In this document: positions 33,617 through 45,600 of the stretch, one piece after another
Layout of the letters: each line of letters begins with the position of its first letter
Position numbering within the stretch: the first letter of the stretch is position 1
Origin: Plectrocnemia conspersa
Taxonomy: Eukaryota > Arthropoda > Insecta > Trichoptera > Polycentropodidae
Assembly (NCBI GenBank): GCA_009617715.1
Contig: VTFK01000152.1
Coordinates: 1,860,001 to 1,924,000 of the forward strand
Reading direction: 5' to 3'
DNA: 64,000 bases
Program-made: the position numbers and the translations under genes
Notes under the pieces: generated by a model
Database searches by the model: none
Told to the model about the DNA's origin: nothing
What the model saw: the letters and a program-made list of their open reading frames with translations, nothing else

Positions 33617-36600
33617 TTATGAGGTCATCATATCGGAGACAGACGACACTATCGAGTTGGGGTCGCGTACCGATTCGTTGATTTCCTTTTTGAACGACGA
33701 CAGATTGTTGGTGAACCTGAAATTAAATATTTTTTTAAGCAACATATTTAATTATTTATAACCCTTTGATTGCCATTGTTTGGTAAATCGGCTTTTGCTA
33801 CTTAGGCGAGAATAGCTAGATCCGAAGTCAGCATTGAAGAATGAATCGGATACATTTGAATGTGATGTATTAAAAATCATTGATGTTTAGATAGTAATCA
33901 CAAAAGGCTCGGCAACCAAAGTGTTAAATATAATCTAACATTCTATTTTAACTACACTGCATAATACGATTTTTGCTTTAAACACGAGAGCGAAATTTTT
34001 CATTAGTGTTGTATCTTTATGTAACAATAGATCAACTCAAACATACTTGTCTTTGTTTTTGGAAAGCACATTCCTCTCCACCCCTTCCATTAAATTCGTA
34101 AAGCACCTATCCATGGCTTGCTGCTGTTCTCGGGGCTGCGCTGCCACCACGCTGGCTCGCAAACGTCTGAAATACTCTTCATTCAACAAAATCAAACCAA
34201 GCAAAGGTCTAGACATGGACCATTGATTGCGACACTCTTCGAACATGATCACATTCAAGATCTAAAAAATCACAAACAACACATACAGCTCAAATCCTTA
34301 AATCAGTACAATCACAATCTATAGATATTTACGGTAATTAGCAACTGTTGTAAAATTTCTGGCCGCCTCTGTATCACTTCTATTAGTAACGGATTCTGCT
34401 CAGGACCGATTTGAGGTCTTCCTAATTGATTTTTTTGGAAAACGATAGCTGCAATCGTTTAAAAGTACATTATTATCAAACTATAGCGTTTAATTATTGT
34501 GTATTATTAACGATACTCACTCTTCTGTGTTAACTGTTTAAATAAATACGTTACTATATGATCTAGTGTTGTGCTACACACCGTACACACCATTGTTTCT
34601 AAAAATATAAATAGACAATAAATATTAATTGATTCATAATTTATTATTTCTTCATACAATATAAAATACACTCACCGACAGACGTGAGTCCATCTGATAT
34701 GGTAGCTAAAATGTACATGAAAGCGGAAGGCTCTAGAGAGGCTAAGAACGCCATGTGATCTAACGTGAGGCGCTCGAGGAGTACATAATACGTCTGCGAG
34801 AGTTTTGTATAATCCTAAAATAAAAATTGTATAATCAATAATGTTAAAATCAGATTATGGGATAATAATAAAATTACCAGTAAATCGGCTTGAGGAATAC
34901 TGAGCAACAGTTTGACAAACATATTTAGAACATTATCCAGTGAGTCGTCACCATATAACCTAAAAAGACAATGTTTAACATTCATGTAAAAAAATATAGC
35001 TCTGGATTTTTTAGTCACACAATTATTTAATTTACAATCTGTATAATTTTAATTAAAAATAAAATCTGTCATTAACAGCTGTTGACTCCAATATGCGTCA
35101 TTTAATATTGGAGAAAGATAATATAGAGAATTTCAAATATGATATATTCTGATGGTGTTTTAATTCAAATATAACAGAAAATAAATTTAAAATAAAAAAA
35201 TTATATTACTATTTATTTTTAGAAAATTAATTAGTTTTCTATTCATATTAATTTGCTAGAATATAAAAAATAAAAAAAAAAAATTAACTTTTTAATTATT
35301 AAATTACAATTACCTGAATACACCGAAATTTACATAGTTTCCGCATAGAGCTGCTTTCAACATTGAGAAGCATATTGAGATGCCTTTTAGCTTCATGGGG
35401 TACATTAAATCCTTGGTGACTTCTAAATTTAGGATCCTACTGCCTGAAATTATTATTAAGCATAAAGTTATAGAAGAAAAATCAGATATAATATTAAAAT
35501 ATAAATGTCAAGAAAGTGCACGGCATAATTTTAATCTGCGAGCATTTTATATATTGCTATGTTAAAGCTGTTGGTGGTTTTTAGCGCATATAATAATTTT
35601 AATAGTGTTTTGTTAAAATGTAATGTAACCATTTTACTCTTTTATTTATTTATTTTATATTTATAAATTCGATTTATTTATTACCTATTCCGATAATCAA
35701 TAATATTTAGATATTATCATAAAAATAATACTTGTATTAAGTGGGGGAAAAAAAACTTAAAAATTGCTAATATTAGGTTCGATCAAATATTTATTTATCT
35801 TAGCGAAACATATATTTATCAATTAAATTTGGATATCATACGTTTTTAGTGAGAAAAATACGTATAATAGATGTATATTACATGCACAATCTAAATCCCT
35901 TTAATGTCATTATCCACATAAAAAAAACTTACAATAAAATATTGAAAACCACTAATTTTTTTTATCAATAAAGCAACATTTACTCTAATATATATGTGAA
36001 TAAAATAATTATAATTTGGTAAAAATAAGACGTAAATACAATAATCATAATTCGATAAAAATAATACATAAATAAAATAATCACTAGTTGATAAAAGTGA
36101 GAAGTGAATAAAAAACTTACAATGAAATGTTGAGAGCCACTAAATTACTTTATCAATAAAGCAACATTTATTCTTAATATATACGTGAATAAAATAATTT
36201 GATAAAAGTGAGACATAAATAAAAAAAGCTTATAATAAAATGTTGAGAACCACTGAATTTTCTTCAGCAATAAATAGAAAACATAATTTTAAAAAATTAC
36301 ATAAAATAAATGATTAAAAAAAACGTAAAAATTAACTCACTAATTAAAAGGTTAATTAACATCGAATTTAAATGATTATTTTTTATTGGTATTTGCCTTT
36401 CACTGAACTTACAGTTTTAATATATATTTTCACACATTTTGTCAAGAAAAAAGTTTTACGAAGACATAAATTTCGCCTTTAATAGTTAACCAATGAATGT
36501 TATTTCTCAAAACAGATACCTTTGTGGGGCGGTGGCACAGTATGTGCTCCTTATCAAATGTTACTAATATTTTAGTTTTATCGCACATAAATGTTTCAAG

Positions 36601-39600
36601 ACCTCGTAGTGTTAAAAATAATAAATGGTCAAAAATTGAGACGGTCGCATTCACGCTTGACACACTGTATTTATTGTAATATTCACAAACTCTAAAAAAT
36701 ACCATTTGTGACCTTAGAATTTTATGGAAATCATCTGTGAAAAATATTGTTTATAAAACAAAAATGAATCTAATATTTATTGTAGTGAAGTATATTCTAG
36801 ATATGATTTTCTGTACAACTTGTGGGTCACAAATAACATTTTTTGAATACTATTATAGCTTTATAAACATACCATAAGTGCATATTATGTTGCTGGCTTC
36901 CTTGAATAATAATATGCCATTCGGAGAAGAAACATCAAATTGCAGTCTCTGACTCCGATTTTGCACTAGCTCAGCTGCCAGCTTTAAAACCGGAGTGGAC
37001 ACAGCCGGCTGCGAATACCACACTTCTAACCCTCGAACCAATATTTTAAAATACGTAGGGTAACTAAAAACAACAACCATTAAATAACCAATAATATAAT
37101 AATATATATTAAAAAAACTCACATCCAATCGAATAGCATCATGAACGTGGTCCGATTGTTTAGTACGAGGACCAGCCCGCGCAAGTCTCTGGCCAGACCT
37201 ATGAGTATTTTTTTGGCTTCTTCCGAATTGTAGATGCTAGTATCGGAGGGATTCAACAGACTGGATATGCTCTCGAATGCAGCTGAAACATGATTCCATA
37301 TAGAGTATGCAATGCAGATAACACGGCTTTTACTAAAATTATTTTTATACCTGTCAACGGCATCATGAACGTGTGAAATCTTTCCTCGTCTTCTCCTAAA
37401 TCGACTGTCAAGAATCGACCTAAGGCCGTGTACAGCATGCTTCGACATCTCATTCCAGCTACACTAGCTCCGCATCCCAACAGTGGAAAGTGCTCAGCCT
37501 AAAGATTGCGTAAATATATTAAAAAAAATTTTTTTCATCTAAATATATTTAAACGGCATACAGTTCTGTGAGTCAGCATGAATTGTACTTCATCCAATTT
37601 CACCAATTTTCTCGCCGACGAATACCCGACACTAAGATCGCTCAGCAACGACAGCGTCTTATTAGTAATGGCTTCGGATCCAGCCCAGTATTTTAAATTG
37701 GTGATTCTAATGATAAAAAAAACTCGAGATATGGTTAAAGAAAATAAGATTTATCAAGCGTTGGACTTACATTTTTCTAATGAAGAAACTAAGCAACATT
37801 GACTCAGTGGTGATACCGAGCGTCTTGCTGAGACGCGGATAGAGCTCGTTGTTCTTCTCCAAATGATCCATGGGACCCATGAAGTTCTTTTGAAAGTGCT
37901 CTAAGAACGACATCATGGCCAGCTCTAGTTTTTCGCCGCCGCCTTGTTGCTGAAAATAAGAACGATAAAATAAGACCTGCTTCACAAAACAACACTTCGA
38001 TAAATAAAATTTATTACAGCTGCCAAACGAGTGTCGGTGAGGTTCATCAGCTGCAGCACTCTGCAGACGAGCTCACTGTCCATCGATTCATTATCACAGG
38101 AAACGTTATATGGTATCCGTCCGCCTATTAAAGCTCCAATTATGTACACTAACCAAGTTATTTGACCTGAAATTTAATTTCGTTTTGAGATCAATGTCTT
38201 TTCATGGGCGTTTTGAATGTAGCGTTCTACCTTGATAAATCAGAGTTTCTGTATTGTGACAGTTCGGAGGTAATTCTTGATAACCGGCTGCGGCGGCGTC
38301 CAACAGCGCCACCACTAAGGCACAACTCTTACCGTAATCGCAGCGAGCAATCGCCGATATATAATCTAGCTGCTGACTAACCATGCTTATATCATCGAGG
38401 GGATCTTCCAAGCCATCCCTGAAAACCACAGAAAACTTTTAGCCAATTTGACGATTCCCATGTTGCAAAACTGGCTATAATGCATTTTAAATCAGTTATT
38501 AACTATTTGGTTGACGAGCTATAATAAAAAAATATATGTTCAGAAAAATTGTTATTTTCCCCAAAAGTATCAAAACGTATTTCTTTCTACCGTGACGTCG
38601 GATCTAGAAATTCTAGCTAAAGTAATAAAAATAAAAAGTGTGAATAAATTTACAAGAAACTGTAGTGTTTTTTTTAACACAATATTATTTTTATTATTTA
38701 ATATGACTACTAAAAAAAATATTTTTACCATAAAGATTTTATAGCTCAATTTATATATAGCTTTTGTATCTGGCTTTGCCTGCATTTTGTTTTTATTTAT
38801 AATGGATTCCTCAATACTTCAACATAGATAATGTATTGGGTGCTTTGCTAGTGTCATTACAACATAAAATTAGCCACGAGAAAAAACATTCATCGTATTA
38901 TATTAAGTGACTGTCCATACTACTTAAATATTGACAATAAAAATCCCTTGAAATTTAAATGTGACATTTAGAATCATTGTCTTAATTACATACATACGTG
39001 TTAAATGGTTTAAACGACACTCTTATGCAATTTTGATTCAAATTATTAAACAGCATAATAGGACTATCAACTATAAATGTTAATTTGTTGTTGCTGGGAC
39101 CACCAGTAATCGTTGCGACGAAATTAGTCACTAGGACTTGCTAAAAGCTTATAATACTAATTGATCTATTTGTGTCCTTCAGACTATCTAAAAGTGAATA
39201 ATTTTTCTTGTCAGCAAATAATTGCATGACATTCATCAACAGTTTTAAAGCACTAGCATAAAAACCATCGACTATCTGAACAATAGCGAGGGTTGGTACT
39301 CAAATATCTGTTTGCCAATTTAACTGAGTTTCGAGTCATCACTATGCAGATCCAGTTTAAAAATATATATATTTCACAATAACAAATAACCTGGTTCCAA
39401 CATGATTTATTACATTGGCCCAAAGATCAAGAACTGGAAAGGAAGTTGGACTTTCCTCAAGCAATTCTGAAATCACTTTCATCAGGAATCAGCTCATTCA
39501 GAACTGCCATTTCACTTCCGACTTAAAAAAAAACCGTCCATCCGATATGGTCAAGCTAAGCAATCAACTGTATTCCAAGAGTTCAACCCGATCTTAGAGA

Positions 39601-42600
39601 CGATTTTCAATAATATGTGACGCAGTATTACCGTAAGAATAGACACGTTTATTCATGCAAAGTCCTGCACACTGTGCTATCCTTAATTAGGGTGACCATA
39701 TTTACCAGGACTCCCAAAAAAGAAAAATCCCACCCCCTACATAAAAAAAAGTATTAAATGTCCAAAATTACTACAAATTTTCTTTTGAAGAACCATTAGT
39801 ATCATAAAGAAAATATCATTTTTTTCAGAACGTACAATTTTTGTTTACAATGAATGAAACATGAAGATAAAAAAATAATAATGTATGGAACGAATTTTAT
39901 ATACATAAAGATTGGATCCGTATCGGCGTTTGTTTTGTGTGGATTTGCATATAAATATAATAACTAGAAATAAATTATTCGCGAATTATTGAACTGCTTG
40001 AAATAACACCTTTGCGTCTTGAAACAACAAATTCATAAACGTAACTTCACAAAAAATCGAATTCTGCGAATTTCGGCCATAGTAGATACGGCCGATAAAC
40101 ATTCTATCCACAAATGTTAGAAATAAATAAACCACAATCGAATTATTAAATTGACTGAAATAAAATCTTTGCATCATGAAACAACAAATGCAAAAACGTA
40201 CTTCATAAAAATTTGCGATGCACACCCGTTTTAGAGAAGCGTTAAACGATAATAAAGGGTGGGCCTTTCCAACATTTTGTTTCGTTCAACGAACGAATTT
40301 TGCGTATTTCGGTCATAGTATACACCACCGATAAACATTCTATTCACAAATGTTTTTCGAAGGCGTATGAGCATTTTTTGTTTGTTAAGAAGCATCTGAT
40401 TGGCTCGCATTTTGAAACAAAATAAAGGCACAAAAAGATCATGAATTTTGGAGTGGCACTAGTCACTCGGGTATATTGAGAGAAAACGACTACCTGTGTT
40501 GCTCAAGTATACAAATCGTTTCATTCTAAGATTTTTAAAATCTCATTCGAGATAGTATAAGAGAATATTCGATCATTATTCGAATATACATATTTAAATT
40601 ATATTTCATAAAAAAAATTAAGACGATATATTGAAAATCCCATTACTGAATCAAATATTAGCAACAAAATGTTCTACAAAAAATAATTTAGATCTAGATC
40701 TAGTTTTAGATGATTTTCTGTAAAATTTTTACATTGGCAGATTTTTCAGAAAACTTGTTTGATTTTTTTGCTCTAATATAAAAATCGTGACCTTATTAGA
40801 AAAAAACCCAAATAAATAGTTACCTGATAATGGCTGCAACGGAATCCAATCTGGACGTTATATAAGTGTTAACAATCTCCGGAGCGTAAGTCTTCAAGAC
40901 GTGCGGTTCCGATATCTTCACAAACGGAATAGAAGAAGCCATGCTCTGCCACATCGAGAGCAGATAGTGAACTGAGTTCGGAGCGAACTGCCAAAGTTGC
41001 AAACTTTGAATGGTGAATTTGGCGATGAGTTGTATGGTCTGCGGGTAGATGTCGACGGTTATGAACTCCGTCAACTGATAGTTGGACTTTAAGCGCGCCA
41101 GGATTCTGCAAAACTCGTGATAGTTGTTCGGATCCGACAAGCCCTGAAAATACTTTATTTTGCTAATAGTAGACAATTTTTTTTGATTTTATTCATTGGA
41201 TCAATAGGTTACCTGAGGGTTTTCCAAGATATTCTTGACGCCGTTCAACAGATTGGTCAACACTTGGATGCGTTCAGAGTTATTGAATAATGTTCGTCGC
41301 ACGGAGGCTATTTGGACTAAACAACCTAGGGCCAGCGCAGAAAGAGGCGGCGGTAAAGCGTGATAGAGCTCGAAGAACAATTTAGGAGTATTTGCATCCA
41401 GAAAAGCTAACCGCCAACTCGACGGAATCTGTAAAATGTACACCTACTTTATTTTAAGTGTAAAATGTGTGAGCCACTGATCGGATTTATGGCAAGGTTA
41501 ACAAATTTAATATACATTTTTATTAGACTCACCTCGACTGTGTATAGTTCTTCGGATTCTTCATTGCTCGTACCCATGAAGTCGAACGTCAAGCAATGTA
41601 GGGCGAGCCTCAGTAGCTGCTGGAGAAGACCTTGCTGTCTATCGTCTGTAAGATCTAAATTTTCACCTCTAGCAGAACCCAGTAATGAACAAGCTAATTG
41701 GAATAGTTCAAAAAGATGGCAATCCCTGAACGACATAGCCATTTTTCTATGTTTCCCAAAGTATAATATCTCTTCGGCATCAGGAACTTGATTCATTTCG
41801 GACGTCAACTGTGATAGTAACTGCACACCGATTGTACAATGCTCGACGGGACCCTAAAATAAAAATATATATAAATATGTATTATTTCATCCGTGATTAA
41901 CTTCATGTGTTCCACGAGGATTTAGGTGTTTTTTTCCATATGTAAATAAATTATAAAATTAAAATATTAATAGCTCACCTGTAAAAATTTTGTTATGTCT
42001 ACCATGAAGTTATTAAAAACATACTCGTCTTCTATCATCTCAAACCAGCCTGATTTTGTGATTTTAGCGAAAAGCGTTATCAACGCTTGTACAACGAATT
42101 GAGTTAATTTAGGTCTCGTGGCCAGATAGTTCAGCACGTAATTTCTCATATCCAACTTCTGTTGCGTAGATAGCAGTCTATTAGACCTGAAATAATTGCG
42201 TCTATTTTGATATAAACATCATCTAGTTTCTTAAACGAGGGGATATCCAGAAAGTTATACTTTGAAACTAGTCTAGCTAAAGTAGTTGCTGCCAGCAGCT
42301 GAGCGTAGCTGCAGTCGGTTCTGTCCAAAAGGGCCTGACATCTTCCCAGGGCGTCGTTGGACTCCTGCAGAATTAAAAATTAATGCGATGATGTGAATTT
42401 GATATGGGTTTTAATTGATCGATAGACCAACCTGGAAGACAACAAGCGCCTTTTCGGCTTCTTGTCTAACGGTGGCATCTTGCGCTTCATACAGCTGTTT
42501 ACAGAGATGTTCTATTTGTCGAATTTCCTTAAAGCAAAAAAGATGAACATTCAATGGAGTTACTTAAAACACATTCTTAATTAGTATTCAATTATATTCA

Positions 42601-45600
42601 CGTATTAACCACTTACTACCCGTGGACATTTTTAAAAGATGTGTTAAGATCTAGCGGTTGACAAATTATTTTAACGAAATCAACCTACAAACGCGAATTA
42701 GGGCTTTATCTAGTGGTGTATTTATGCACAGGTGGGAGGCGCTTGCTATTATTGACGTCTTACAGTCAACCTTCTTAAATGTCGAAATGGTTTTGAAATG
42801 TTACCATATAATTGTTAAATCATGATATTTTAAAATTAAAATCGTATCAACATCTGAGGTATTTTTAAACATACATATATGTGTATATTGATCAGCCATG
42901 ATCAGAATTTTTGATGTTTAAAATTTTTGTTTATGTAATAATAACCGAACCCCTTTATTTGATTCTCACTTATCGTAAGTCGTAATATTGTTATAAAAAG
43001 TCTTAATATGAACGCTACATATCAGCAACAGCATGATTTTATTGCTTTTGACGTGGATTCTAAACAAAGACACCCTTGAATTTGGCCAGAAAAATGCATG
43101 CCTTTAAATGAATCTTAATGAAATAGAAATATTAAAAAAAATGACTGCTGACTGGCCACCTTTTGCCCTCCCCCCATTGGAAAAATCTGAAATGACGTCC
43201 TGCATTTTTGGGCAAAAACTAACTCTTATCTTTAATAGATGGGATAGAAATACCTGATTCTGATCTTGAGCGCTTTACAACTTTAACCCTTTCACCGCAG
43301 ACGGCTTCTATAGAAGTCATGAAGAAAATCGCCAGTAGTACACATTGGGCATCTAAAGGTGCCATAAATCTTTGAGCCTTCTAATTTGGTTATTTAGTAT
43401 AATTTAAGGCTGTAATCCAGGGCTGTGGAGTCGTTAAAAAAAAACACTTCGACTCCGACTCAAAAAAGTTTAATTTTATCAGGTATTTTTTGGTGTTTTC
43501 TACACGTTTAATATTCATACGCTATACACATTCATTATTACGCAATTAAAAAATTCATAAATTTCATAATTTAAAAAAATGCTCGGTGTCGCTCATTTTT
43601 CACGAATTCCGGCCAAAACACCACGACTTATTTCCAACTCCGACTCCGACTCCACAGCCCTGCTGTAATCAATTGAATTGATTGAACCATAATATTTAAA
43701 AAAAATATGGCCTGAATAGGTGCCCCTCACATAGGTATTAACAAATTTCTAAATGGCGCGCAAAAATATCAGCTGTGGTGAAAGGGTTAATAATAATAAA
43801 TTGAGAAATATTGTTATAGTCTTATCCTAGGTTTATAAAATTATTATAATGTATATCATTTTTGCATTTCCAAACAAATATTTTTCATATTCTAGGAATT
43901 TACAAACCGTTTACATTTTATTTTATATGAACTAATGTACATTAAAAAATATAAATTAACATTAAGATACATGATTAGACATTCAAATAAAAAATAAATA
44001 ATAAAGAAACAAGTCAATTTAAATTTGATCAATTGATGTTTTTATGAAAGTGCGCAACCATTGAGGAGCTTGTTTTGTTGTAGCCTAGCATAAAATAAAA
44101 TAGCAATAATGTTATAATTTTATATAAAAAACCTCATTTTATATTCAAAATTTGATAATAAATAAGACATTTAGGCTCAATTATTTTAGGCGATTCTATA
44201 AATTAATATATCGGCTCAACGGTTTTAAAAAATTAAGCGGTAACGTTAAAAAAATTTCCATACAATATCCGTGCCTGGCTGTTTTAAACGTATTAAAAAA
44301 TGTGTTTATTATACATAAATTTAACCCACTACTTCATAAAATAAAATGAACATGTAACTTTATATCTAATTTTTTTTCAAATCATAAAAGTTAGAATATG
44401 TGTCGAACATTCGATGTAAATTATAAAAAACGTTCTGCTATATAAAATACAGGGATTTACTTGCGAACTCAATATATAATTCTATGATAAATCGATGGCA
44501 GCGCCACAGTGGCAAGAATTAGAAACACCAATAATTCTTTGAAAAATATTTAATTTTAATATATCTACAAATGTTTTTAAGCAAACATCAAGAGATGTCG
44601 TTAATTTAAGATTTAAATATTCCGTTTAAGCAATTTTCTACCCTAACATATATGAAACAACTATGATATAAGGTTCGAAAGATGATAACGGCTAGGTCCG
44701 TTATCCGCGCCTGGGGGTAGTGGGCCACGACGCCTAGGGACTTCAAACGTGGTGAAAGGCTAGCAAGAACATGTAAGATTAACGGTATCGTAAAATTAAA
44801 AAAAATGAGGACTCCAATGAGTGGACAGATACAATTACAGTCAATAATGCAAATTGAGTTATCAATGTTTATAGTAATACGAAGACTTCTTCATTCAATT
44901 TATTACATCTGATATTTGCCAACAGTCCGCATATTACAATGAGTCATTATTAAAAATATTCTGAATGTTTAAAAACAGTCAAAGCATAGTTTTGATTGGA
45001 AATATTGAGTATTTATTAAATGCAGAATAATATTTGAATTGCACAATACAGTAAACGGCATGAGGTTAATGACACATTTAAAAGAAGTTTTGTAATTTTT
45101 ATCAACAATAATTCTAGACCATTTTAACTGAAACAGGTAGAAAGCAAAAGGAAAAACAATTTCAAAAAACTTTAATCTAGCAAAACATTAGTTGGAATAG
45201 TTTAGGACAGGGGAGCATAAATGTGTTATTATTTTTAATATACAGTAAACCCCCCCCCCCCAATAACACGGTAAATTGGGGATGTGCTATTTGGATGCAC
45301 TTTATGTGTGAGCGAACCAATATATATATCTCACCACACGCGCCTGATTTGTACTTATATATTGCAAAAACTTGTGTAAGTATTTTCTAGTCCCCCAACT
45401 ACATGTACCCAAATAGCATGTCCCCAATTTACCGTGTTATTGGGGGGTCTACTGTATTACCATTATTTAATATCGTGTTCTTCAAATATATTTTTATTAT
45501 GTAAATTAAATACTAGTTATTGTAATAAATTAGATAATAGTTATGAAGAGCTATACTTTATATTTTAATGTAATGTATGTTTTATTAAGAATATTTGTGC

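Noticed and set aside
35921..36300. CRISPR-like array in the tandem units
   Set aside because: Units are long, unequal and diverged with no constant repeat or unique spacers, and this is a eukaryotic intron.
42146..42328. Uninterrupted reading through exportin-7 exons 3-4 as one exon
   Set aside because: The frame changes relative to the conserved [14 protein letters not shown]; a 74-bp intron from GTATAA (42260) to TTTCAG (42187) restores phase and homology.
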